A stretch of 64,000 nucleotides of DNA from the NCBI GenBank assembly GCA_035610365.1, contig CM069435.1, forward strand, positions 18,961,123 to 19,025,122, given 5' to 3'. The notes under the pieces were generated by a model. That model was not told the DNA's origin. It was given only the letters and a program-made list of their open reading frames with translations, and did not search any database. Positions within the stretch are counted from its first letter, which is position 1. Each line of letters starts with the position of its first letter. The translations under genes were made by a program, and so were the position numbers. This DNA comes from Aquatica leii (Eukaryota; Arthropoda; Insecta; Coleoptera; Lampyridae). Below, piece after piece: positions 48,321-58,020 of this stretch.

Positions 48321-48810
48321 CGCGTTTCACTTTCTCCGGAACTTCACTCTTTTGTTTAATTAAATAGACGAATCGAAAACGCGAAAAATCGTCCTTGAAC
48401 AAAACATAATAACGGAAACCTCTCTTTGAAGGAATTTGGAAAGGTCCGCAAACGTCACCATGTATGAGCCCACCCGGTTTAGTAGCTCGATACTTTTCGC
48501 GAATCCCAAAAGGTCGCCGATGCGCCTTTCCGTAAACGCACCCCTCGCACAATTCGCTGTCGAGTGGTAAATTAAAGTTGAGTTCACGTATCGCAAACTT
48601 TCGAACATGTTTCTTGTTCTGATGTCCGAATCGCTCGTGTAAAATTTGTAATTTATTTACCGTATCACTCGTTGTTACGGCATTCGCTTGTTGAATAGAT
48701 TTCGTATTTCGAACTTTTAGTTTATAAAGACCACCCCCTGGTTCACGTACGCCTACTACAAGTGTGCGTCCTGAACGAGTAAGCTTGCAGCTTCGGGTCT
48801 CGGAGGTAAA
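48320..48810 (-). pseudogene. Copia integrase, truncated
   Basis: The HHCC zinc domain is complete: LHERFGHQNKKHVRKFAIRE ... CEGCVYGKAHRRPF. The core starts LIHGDVCGPFQIPSKRGFRY and YVLFKDDFSRFRFVYLIKQK, then is cut off. The DDE C-terminal part, the integrase tail and the whole RT are absent. A stop lies between protease and integrase near 48810. Confidence 0.85.
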
Positions 48811-50056
48811 TCAACTGTCAGGTAGCCTGTCTTGCGCAGCTAATACTGAAAACAATTTTTTTCGAATCGTTGGAACATACCAGACATCATTAAGCAAAAT
48901 TCTGGTGTATTTTCCATTTACGGCAGAGTCGAGTTCAACCGTACCTTTTCCGATTGCTTCAGCTCGAAGTCCTTCGGCTGTCATGACGCTGTAAGCAGTC
49001 TTCTCGAATTCTTCAAAATGAGTAAATAAGTTGCGATCATTAGTGATGTGACTTGTCGCAGCGTTATCGACAAACCATGCGTTAGGATCAGACTTATCGG
49101 GGTTGACTGAAAACGCACTCATTTCTATGAGCATCCCATCATGTGTTTTTACTTCTTTAGTATTGTTGGCACCGGATTTTGAATTTGAATCTTGGTAACT
49201 GCTCCATCGCGCTGGATACGGCGGATGTCCATCAACCTTCCACTGACGACACTCTTTTATAAAGTGACCCATACGACCACAATATCGACAAGTAAAAATC
49301 TTGTTGTTCCGTTTACCACCTGGTTTGGCTTGTTGCTGCCGTTGCAGCTGTTGGTTACCTTGTTGACGCTTGCTGGATGCAGATGGCCTTGTGCGTACTG
49401 TCAGCGCTACTTCGGTCAAGTTAGTATCCTTCGGGTCGAGTCGTTTCTCATACGCACACAACTGGATTGTTAGGTTTTCAAAAGTTCGTTGCTCCTTTGG
49501 AAACATAGCCCAGCTTGTTTTGAACCGGTTGTAAGTTTCAGGTAAAACGTCAAACACTTTACATATTAAAAGCATTTCGGGTAATTTGACAGTAACGTTA
49601 TTTTTTGAAAGTTCTTTATTTAAATTTAACCAGATAGTCTTAATCGCGGATAACTGCATTGCCATTTCTTCGTTTGACTTATATTTAAAAGAAAATAAAC
49701 TTGTACTTAGCTCAAAAGCACGATCTTCTTCGATTCCTCCGTACAGCTTGTTCAGCTCTTCCCACAACACACGGGGATCATCGATGGTTGTAAACCGTTC
49801 CATTAATTCCACTTGTAAGGACAATCATCGCTGTCGATCGCACCTTCTGGAATCGTTTCAGTTCCGCATCGTATTTTGCTTTTTCTGCTACAGTAGCTGC
49901 TTCGTTTAATACTGCCGGTTCGGTGAGATTACCTTCTACGACGTTAATGGCTCCGTCCGTTGATTTGAGATGAATGGTAATTCGATATTTCCATGTCACC
50001 CAATTACTTTTTCCTTCTAATTGTTTAAATAGCAGAAGCCGGTTGCTTTGTTCCAT
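48811..50056 (-). pseudogene. Copia gag and protease
   Basis: ATG at 50054-50056 starts MEQSNRLLLFKQLEGKSNWV, a typical Copia gag N-terminus. A frameshift near 49800 leads to a 337-codon open frame with VELMERFTTIDDPRVLWEEL, KLPEMLLICKVFDVLPETYN and a CCHC knuckle CRYCGRMGHFIKEC. The protease segment reads WFVDNAATSHITND, where the family has D-S/T-G, so the active-site Gly and Ser are replaced. Confidence 0.88.
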
Positions 50057-50194
50057 TTTAAACGATTAAAGATGCTGCGGTTACTAACACGAAAAAAACA
50101 TACACGTTTTGATGTCTTGCAGTTAGTTAATAATTCAAAACACTACACTCGATTAATTTAATCGCGCACGTAAACATAAACTGGACCCATAACC

Positions 50195-50414
50195 TGTTAA
50201 TATATTTTGCGTATTTGTATTTATTAGTGTGTATTTTAATAAAGCCATCATGTCGAAAGAAAAACCGTCACCGTTTTTATTTCTTATTTTTTCATACATT
50301 TGATCTTTGCATTTGATTACGGTTATGTGATTAATCATCATAATAATGAATTGCTGCGTTGCCGATGCAACTTGAAAATCTGCTAAACACCTAAACGTGT
50401 CAAAAACCGTAACA
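50195..50414 (-). repeat. Copia 5' LTR
   Basis: Partner of 47431-47633. The initiator-Met-type primer site (complement of CTGGACCCATAACC, 50181-50194) abuts its inner edge. Confidence 0.9.
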
Positions 50415-52439
50415 AACAGTACAGTGTTGAAGCTGTAGGATCATCTAAGAAGATGTCGCCCTGATAAAACAGATTAAGATTTGGAATACTTTCAAACACT
50501 CAAAGATAAACTTTAGAAGAGACCCACGCTGGACAGAATGTTTGCTTCGACGTCATAAAGAAACGATAATGGTTTGCGGGCGTCTTACAATATCTTGCTA
50601 CTTATAGCAAAATCTGGAAAACCGCATACTATCGCAGAGAAGTTAATTTTGCCAGCCGTTGAAGAGGTTTTAAAAACTGTTTTACACAAACCTGCATCTG
50701 ATATCATTAAAAGAATTCCCTTAAGGAACAATACTGTTGAAAAACGTATTGATGAGATGAGTTCTGATATTGAAAGCTTCTTGTGTAATTATTTGCAAAC
50801 AACCCATTTCTCTATACAACTGAACAAGTCAACTTTACTTGGTAGTGCAGCATTATTATTGGCATATGTTCGTTTTATTATGAATCAAGAAATCTACAAA
50901 GAACTGCTCTTCGCAAAAACTTTGCCAACCGACACTAAAGGTGAATCAATTATTCATGTTTTGAAGGATTACTTCATTGAAAAAGCAATCCCCTTATCAA
51001 ATATAATATCAGTAGCTACAGATGGAGCACCTGCCATGGTTGGGCGTTATCGTGGATTTATAAGCTATTTAAAACAAAATGTGTCAGGGGTGTTAAAAAA
51101 TTTGAATGTCAGATTGCATGGATCTCTTCAATTAGTCCTTGATGCAGTAAACCGAATCCGAAGCAAAGCGTTAAATACACGGTTATTTGCGCAGTTGTGT
51201 GAAGAAACTGACGAACACTTTCATCAATTACTCCTTCACACTGAAGTACGCTGGCTGTCGAAAAGCTTATGTTTGACAAGATTTTTGCTTTTTTTGAGAC
51301 TATTTTAGAATTTCTGGATACTAAAGATAAAATTTTAAAAGACAATTTAATGAAGTGGAAAACAAACATCGTCTATTTAACAGATTTGTTTACAAAATTT
51401 AATATGGTTAATTTGCAGTTACAAGGCGACAGTCTAAATTTGATTAAAACAAAATTCATCTTATCAGTGTTTTTTGCCAGAGTTAAACTAATGAATCAAA
51501 ATATTGGACGGAGCAAATTTTTCCAGTTCCCCAATTTGTCACAGACAAACTGCCAGGAAAACCACGTTTCAACCTACGTTCAACATTTAAATGCCCTCTA
51601 CTCAGATTTTGAAACTAGGTTTGAGGATGTTTTGACTATGGTAATACCACCGTGGATAATTAACCCATATGGTGACATAGAAGAAACGAATGAGACTGAT
51701 TGAACTAAGTACAAACGAAAAACTTAAGGTTCAGTTTAAAAAACGGATATCAGCAATTCTGACTGTAAAACAACATACCCGTTACTTATCCCGTATTATG
51801 GAATATAATTTTCTTTCCATGTGGTCATACCTAGTAGAAAGGGGGTTCAGCGCTGTTGCCAATCTTCTAACGAAAAAAAGAAACAGACTGGACATCATTA
51901 GCCGAGAAGATTTAAGATTAAACCTTACAAAATTGACGCTAAATGTTGATACTTTAATATTAAAGCATCAGGTTCATCCTTCTCACTAAAAACATTTACT
52001 TATTGCTTAGTTTATTTTATGTTACGTATATTTTATATAACAGATACAACATGTGTTTTTACTTTAAGTTTTTAACTCTAAACTTCACTACAGTTAGAAA
52101 TTTACAAAAAATCAATATCAGGTAAGTAAGCGGTCTACCCAAAACCGAAAAACATGGCAAGGGGTCTACGACACAAAAAAGTTTGGAAACCTCTGCTTTA
52201 GATCTACACAGAACAATGAAAAAAAAACTTTTTATCAAAATAAAACATTTGTGTAATTTAAAAAGGTGTTTTTTAGCTATTGTATGCAATAATAATACAG
52301 AAAGGCATGAGCGTTGGTAGGTAGGAACATTGTTGCAAACTTAAAACTTAATTTATTTGAACTACATACTTGTAGTTTATTTTTATTTGTTCACTTATGT
52401 GTTACAAAATTATCCGTGTTTCCCCTATTTACAAATTAA

Positions 52440-53225
52440 CCCCTTTTTTTACATTTACATTACATTTTTTTACATGTATTTACACTGCTTTGTTTTTTCA
52501 TTTTTCTTCCTCTCCTCTTAGCTGTTTCTTACTTCTTCCATCCACTCCGCTTTTTTTCCGTTTTCTTCTAAGATTTCCTCTACTTTCTGAACCTCTTCTC
52601 TTAACTCCCTGCATTCATTCCTCGTGTGTTTAAGGTCCTCAGTCTCTTCTCCACATAGTCTGCACATCATTTCTTCCTCTTTTGTTCAGTATTTATTTTC
52701 TAACTCTTCGTTCCCACTTCTGAACCTTGCTATCATTTTTTTCTTCTTGTTTTTGTTCCCTTTTCCCTTTAGATATTCTGGAACCCCTTCTTGGTATTCT
52801 TATAATTCACAATATATCTGGCCTCTTTTGTCTCTGTCCATCTTTCCAGCTTTTTTATGTCCCTATCTCTCCTTATTATTTCCTCCACTCTTCTTCCCTT
52901 TATCTCTTTCCAACATTCCTGTAGTATTTTGCATTCAGTTTTTTCCCTCAGTTCTTCCTCGTATTTTATAACTCTTTTTCCTGTTTCTACTCTTATTTTT
53001 TCTACTCGGATTTTCTCTCTTATAATTTACCCTGGTGTTTCTCTATCTACCCCTAATACCCTTTCTACCTTTTTATACTCCTTCCACCGACATATTTCCG
53101 CCTTATATATCACCACAATTTTTATTAGTTTCTCAAACAGCAGCCATTTTTTTTCTATGGCTACCCCAAACAACTTTTCCCCCTCTTTCCTGACTCTTTT
53201 CTTTATGTGTGTGCGCATGCGTTCC
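52440..53225 (-). pseudogene. Non-LTR retrotransposon III, C-terminal region
   Basis: The minus strand reads EKLFGVAIEKKWLLFEKLIK, CRWKEYKKVERVLGVDRETPG, RVETGKRVIKYEEELREK, ILQECWKEIKGRRVEEI and a Cys/His-poor remnant of CADYVEKRLRTLN. This matches the Lys/Glu/Arg-rich C-terminal region of a jockey-superfamily retroelement that I know from ant genomes. Its plus strand is therefore extremely pyrimidine-rich, which explains the many plus-strand open frames here. Confidence 0.7.
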
Positions 53226-53800
53226 CGACCAGCGGTACGAAAACAATCCGCATTTTGTTTTTAATATTTTTGTAGCGTTGTTTTTGGTAGACTCTTATTG
53301 AAACAATCATTAATGTTTTGGAACTTTTAGTGTTTATTCTTATTGTATATATTAGTGTTTTAGCGTGTTTAAATAATAAAAAAAAGACTGGTGGAGTTTA
53401 TTGTATTTATAAAAATTCTAAGAACACTTTCCACAAATCTCGGGGCCGTGGAGTCAAATTTTTTTGCGTGCCAAAGGATGAAACAATCTAAGTACCTTCC
53501 TTTCTCTTTGTTGTTATTTCTCTTTTACTTATAAAATTCTTTCAGTATTGGAGTAAAAAGTTTACGCTTTTGGCCAATTAATATTTATTAACAATAATAT
53601 ACTACAGAAAAGTTACATAAGTACCTACGTAAAACATTGACAAAAACCTTAACAATTTATTCTTAAGTAAAAGTAAAAGGTAATATTGCGTTGGACAAAA
53701 AAAATAAGACTGGCAACGTTGCATATAACCCGTTTAAATGTCCGAGGTCACGGCGGCGTTGTGAACAAGTTCAAAAGAGTAGTTCATCTGTACATTATAA
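53226..53800 (+). mobile_element. Unidentified insertion carrying a THAP-like exon relic
   Basis: This stretch breaks the composition and coding of element III on both sides. 53384-53491 (+) reads TGGVYCIYKNSKNTFHKSRG, RGVKFFCVPKDETI and a stop, the order of a THAP zinc-finger start (C..., KF.FPKDE). The second zinc Cys is Ser (NSK for NCK), and the initiator codon is AAG. A P-element-like or other THAP transposon fragment is likely; ends and duplications were not found. Confidence 0.4.
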
Positions 53801-54135
53801 TCTGTGACCCAGGTATGTAAATTTCTTCACCTGATGCACTTCTTCCACCCTCCATCTCCACTCTTCTATTTCTTTTCCTCCTTTTCTAAATACCATTATT
53901 TTTGTTTTCTCCGTATTTACTTCCATTTCCTTTTTTTCAGTATTTTTCCAGTGTCTTCATCACATCCTTCACTTCCTTTTCCTCCTTAGCGACCAACACT
54001 ATGTCATCCGCATACGCCAACGACCACACTTTCACTTTCTCTACTACTATCCCTCCTATCTGTTGTTATATCATTGTCCCCTCCAAATCCCCCGTATATA
54101 CTGCAAACAGGCCATCTTGCAGTTTTCAGGAGCTC
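53801..54135 (-). pseudogene. Non-LTR retrotransposon III, RT palm (YADD)
   Basis: The minus strand reads GLFAVYTGDLEG, VEKVKVWSLAYADDIVLVAK (catalytic YADD intact at 54003-54014), EKEVKDVMKTLEKY, VNTEKTKIMVFRKGGKE and HQVKKFTYLGH. It continues toward the C-terminal part at 53225 after the THAP-like insertion. A few frame breaks. Confidence 0.82.
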
Positions 54136-55265
54136 CATTAGCGGTGCTTGTAGTCGAGCGCAGTCTGGAAGGTGTTTTCACGTAACCAGTTGGAAAGGCC
54201 CAAGAAACTACGTAACTTCTTGCGACTGCGAAGTCGTTGGACTGCAACGATTGTTTGCACGTGTTCTGGCAATAAAGTGATTCCCGTTAGTGTAACTACG
54301 TGTAAGCGCTCAAACACCAACCGCAAATGCTCTATGTTTTCTTCTTTAGTGTCGGAGTAGATGACTGTCGTCCAAGTAGACTGACACGAACTTTCTTAGG
54401 TAGTCGGAAAATACTTTTTGAGTCATTAACATTTGAAAGCTGGCTGGAGCGTTTTTCAGCCCAAAAGGCATTACTCGAAATTGCTAGGCGGCGCTGTCGG
54501 GTGTCAAAAAAGCCGTAGATTAGATGCTTTGTCGATGGGAGCTTGTCAATAACCACTTTCAAATCAATCGTAGAGAATATTCGTGCAGTCCTGATATCGC
54601 GTCGAGTTTCGTGTATAATTGGAAGATTGGACATTTCGTCTAGCGTCAACGCATTGAAGCCATTTTTTTCCTCTATGATCACTACTAGTGAGCAATAATC
54701 GGAGTTACTAGGATTTATGATTTCTTTTTCCAACATATAGCTTCTACTTCTCTTGCAATAGCGGTCTTCTTCGCGGGTGAGTTACGGTATGGTGGCAGTC
54801 GAAATGGTTACTTTTCTTTCAGTCGAATCACGTGTCGAGCTGCGGCAGTAGTGGTTTGTGGGCTCTTGGTAGCAAAAACGTGCGCAAAGTCTTTTAACAG
54901 TTCGTTGAGTTACGTTAGAGTTCTGGCAAAAACCCGTGACGGCTGTTGTCTATTAAGTCCATTACTGCTTTTTCTAGCTTTAACCAAGTATTACCGGGCA
55001 CGTTAGTTAATCGACCACCAGGAAGTGAACTTTTTCTCCTTTTTTTGGATGTCGAGTAATATGCGATTTTCGCCGACAATTTGGAGAGATGTGCGTATTT
55101 TTGTGTTGTCGGATATATGTTGCCAGGAACGTTCGCTTTTCTAATAAAATGGTGCGTAGATCTAGTGTCAAATAAGACTTTAATTGTTTGGCGATTAATT
55201 GTAACTATTGTTACGGGTTGGAGGCAGCCAGCAACAATGTTGTTTTTCCTTCTGTAGTCTTCCTT
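54136..55265 (-). pseudogene. Second Gypsy fragment (protease plus RT), no LTRs
   Basis: The minus strand reads a protease block TIVTINRQTIKVLFDTRSTH (active-site DTG changed to DTR), then KEIINPSNSDYCSLVVIIEE, LTLDEMSNLPIIHET, ARIFSTIDLK, RLVFERLHV and RKKLRSFLGLSNWLRE, which is Gypsy protease through RT. Several RT blocks are missing (the YVDD palm among them), and no RNase H, integrase or LTR is present. It lies between RT blocks of non-LTR element III. It is related to, but distinct from, the Gypsy copy at 32-36 kb. Confidence 0.8.
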
Positions 55266-56430
55266 GTAGCACTGTCGCATTGTATGCCGTGCTTAATAAT
55301 ATCACTCCTCAATTCTTCACTTCATTTCTATCTCCTTTTTTGTGTATCAAGCATATTATTCCCTCTCTCCATTCCTCTGAAAATCTTTTCTCTTTTCATA
55401 TTTTATTTACTATTTCCGTTATCCTTTTTTCTACGTTTTCTTCCCCGTATACCCACTCTTTTTTTACCTTCTTTATTGCCTCTATTACTTCGTCTTCGTT
55501 TATTCTATCTCTATCTTCTCCTTCCAGTGTTACTACTGCTTTTTTTTGTCTTTCTTCTCCTTTCTGATTTTGTTCTTCTTTCACCCCTTCTCCAGCAGGT
55601 ACCTAAAATATGTCTTCCATTCTTTTATTTGTATTCCCTTTGTCGTTTTCTCTTCCTTTCTTTCTTTAGATATTTTCACGCATCTTCTTTCGTTTTTATT
55701 CCTTTGATCTAATCCCCTTGTTTCTTTTTGTTTTCTTCTTTCTTTCTCTTGCATGCTTTGTTGTAGATTTTTATTGTTTCTTTATATTCTTATTTTTCTT
55801 TCTTCCCATTTTTCCACGGTCTTAATGCTCTTCTTGCTTTTTTCTTTGCCTCTTTGCATTCTCTATCCCACCATTTCTTCCATCCTGTTTTCTCCTTCTT
55901 CCACTTTCTAAATCTGACTTTCTCTGTTGCTTTCACCATCATCTCTCTCATTTCCTCCACACTCTTTTGTAATCCTTTCCTTACCCTTACCATTTTCCCT
56001 ATTCTCTCTTTGTATCTCGTTTCTATATTTTTATCGTCTTTCTTCTCTTTCTGTTACTTTCATTGTCAATTCCAGTCGTTGGTAGTTTAACCCCACCCTT
56101 TCTCCTACCTTAAATATCTTCACTTTTTCTCTAGCCTTTTCATTTGTCATTACAAAATTTATTATTGATTTTCCTATGTACGTACCTATAGATCCCCATT
56201 CCTTTTTCTTCTCGGTTCCCATTCATTATTTTTCACCCCCTTTTGTTGCACATTTCCAGCAGTTCTTCTCCCTTTTTATTTGTCACTTTGACTTTACTTG
56301 TCTCTTTCCCGTCCCGGATATGTTTTATCACTGACCTTCTCGATTATACTGTTTATTCCCCTTAATCTAACTTGTTTGTCACAATTTATACTTTTTTCTC
56401 ACGTTTTTACACTTTTTACTTAATTATTTA
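55266..56430 (-). pseudogene. Non-LTR retrotransposon III, endonuclease to RT fingers
   Basis: Minus-strand order: KGEELLEMCNKRG near 56270, then WGSIGTYIGKSIINFVMTNE and KIFKVGERVGLNYQRLE (endonuclease end), TGWKKWWDRECKEAKKKARR (linker), INEDEVIEAIKKVKKEW, then EEWREGIICLIHKKGDRNEV and YRGVILLSTAYNA (RT blocks). At about 55265 the Gypsy fragment begins. The 5' end fades near 56430. Frames are broken in several places. Confidence 0.78.
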
Positions 56431-58020
56431 TTCTTTCTTGCTCTTGCACTCTTTCTCCGTTACCCATCCCTTTCTCTCTCCTTCTGCTGTCTTACTACCA
56501 CTACTAACTCCAATTTCTTTACTCACTAACTTCTCCAACTTTTACACTTATATTTAACTTTGACGTTGCCTTAAACGTAAACCTTATACGTCCAAAGGTA
56601 CCGCACGAATCTGAACTACTTGTATGATTACAACTGTAACTAATGTTATTAAAACTGAAACACAATACAACGAACACGAAAAAATTTTGTCAACTAAATA
56701 TAATAAAATTTCATAAATAAATGTAACTGTACACCGTTTGTCATAAGATAATCACTCACATTTACTTATCCACGCGCGTTAAAACACTGACTGTGCATTT
56801 ATTTATTTAACACGTGAAGTCTTGTCGATTTCTTAAATTGCGTCACACATTCTCAAAGTTCGAGAATGTATCAATCATATATTAATAATAATTCTAAAAA
56901 ACTAACGTTGTTTATACTGTTTTACAGTGTACCCTTTGAACGGTACGAGTAATAGTTAATCATTTTTGTTGCTTTTGTTACGTCTATACAAATGTTTTTA
57001 ATAATTACAAGCAAAACAATGTCTTCTAGAATTTTTTTCTATCACAACAGCAAGGGCAACTTCAAAACATCACAATATTTTAAATAAAATGATTATTATA
57101 TTATTTTTTAAGCGAACAGCTAATGTGCATGAAAATACATTCATGTAAACATTAAAAAATGTATCTATTTAGGCATGTTTTAATGCAGCATAGAAATACG
57201 TAGATGCGAATGAAGCTAGAATACTGCATTTTAACCGAGTGGGAAGTAAAAGACTCTAAGAACACCGCCATTCTAATAACGAGATCTAAAAAACCTACTC
57301 GAAAAGTTGATTATTACGTGAAAAGATAAACGAAGAACTAGCTTAAAAAAAGACTAGATAAACCCGTTTTATTTATATATTAGATACATTTTATTATATA
57401 TTAGATCGATTGGGGTAATTAACTTTATTCTAAACACAAACGTTTATTATAAAAAGATTAAAACACTTTTTAGTCCAAATCAACATGTTCACATTATTTT
57501 CTTAATTCGTAAAGCTCCGTTCTTAAAAATAAGACTCATTAATTACAAATTATGTTCCAACAATTACAAGTTTGCCGTATTTGCTTTATGTCAGGTATCC
57601 ACATGTTTTTCCGTTGCAACTTCTAAAAAAACGTTCACATACCAACACCGCATTTTTCGAAAGAATTTTATGATACGTATTGTTTAACCATTCAGGTTCC
57701 AGCAGAATATGTTTCTTGAATTTACTGGCTCTAAGTAAAGTAAGTTGTAAATAATTGATCTTTTACAAACTCATCCCGTTCGTTCATATTAAGTTTTACT
57801 TGGAATTAACGTATTACAAAATTTGAAGTAGTAAACGTTAGATCTATTTAAAATATTAAATTACACTCACCGTTTTTTAAATAAATGTCTAAAAGTCAAG
57901 AATTAAATAATAGTAACACAATTGTAACTTAGTAATATAAACACAGATAAATTAACATTAAATAATTACAAAGTTTTGACATATAATTTATAATTGTGAT
58001 TGTGGCAATCAGTAGTATGT
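56431..58020. other. AT-rich spacer, no gene seen
   Basis: No coding motif. 57375-57405 has a short ATATATTAGATACATTTTATT direct repeat. Confidence 0.4.

Larger units (their letters stand above)
47431..50414 (-). mobile_element. Copia retrotransposon inserted in the hAT transposase gene; RT deleted
   Basis: LTRs of about 200-220 bp lie at 47431-47633 and 50195-50414 (TGTTAATATATTTTGCG start, AACCGTAACA end on the plus strand). Flanking GACAA (left) and AACAG (right) are a diverged 5-bp duplication; counting it once rejoins hAT codons CRQ and YSVE. Next to the right LTR the minus strand reads GGTTATGGGTCCAG, matching with one change the internal initiator-tRNA-Met primer site used by copia. 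Coding order on the minus strand is gag, protease, integrase, then directly RNase H: the RT domain is missing. Confidence 0.92.
47389..51989 (+). pseudogene. hAT transposase (SCAND3/ZBED5-like family), interrupted and degenerate
   Basis: ATG at 47389 after an acceptor-like CCACAG gives MTDAMSESKKKCRQ. The Copia element then intervenes, and the frame resumes after 50414 with YSVEAV. From about 50569 it is well preserved: GLRASYNILLLIAKSGKPHT, LRNNTVEKRIDEM, HFSIQLNKSTLLGSAALLLA, SVATDGAPAMVGRYRGF, LLLHTEVRWLSKSLC, DLFTKFNMVNLQLQGD, and the C-terminal dimerisation block SYLVERGFSAVANLLTKKRN to HQVHPSH. Disabling changes: the family's first catalytic Asp (LDES) is Asn (LNKS); the IHC..H segment before RLHGSLQ is deleted; frameshifts occur near 51280 and 51695; the zinc-finger region is eroded. 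Confidence 0.88.
45768..52203 (+). mobile_element. hAT DNA transposon (45776-52195) with perfect 8-bp target duplications
   Basis: Termini CAGCGATTCCCAAAGTGG (45776) and the inverted GTTTGGAAACCTCTG end (52195) form an imperfect TIR. Both are flanked by CTTTAGAT (45768-45775 and 52196-52203), an exact 8-bp duplication, the hAT hallmark. The interior holds a transposase gene on the plus strand broken by a Copia element, and a MITE in the 5' region. Without the nested insertions the element is about 2.9 kb. Confidence 0.93.

Noticed and set aside
52397..53264. Several overlapping plus-strand open frames rich in Phe, Leu and Ser, looking like membrane proteins
   Set aside because: They are antisense shadows of the Lys/Glu/Arg-rich minus-strand coding of non-LTR element III; the pyrimidine-rich plus strand lacks stops for that reason.
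55188..55712. 174-codon plus-strand hydrophobic open frame
   Set aside because: Antisense of the element III linker/RT-finger region and of the Gypsy fragment end; no signal peptide logic or family motif.
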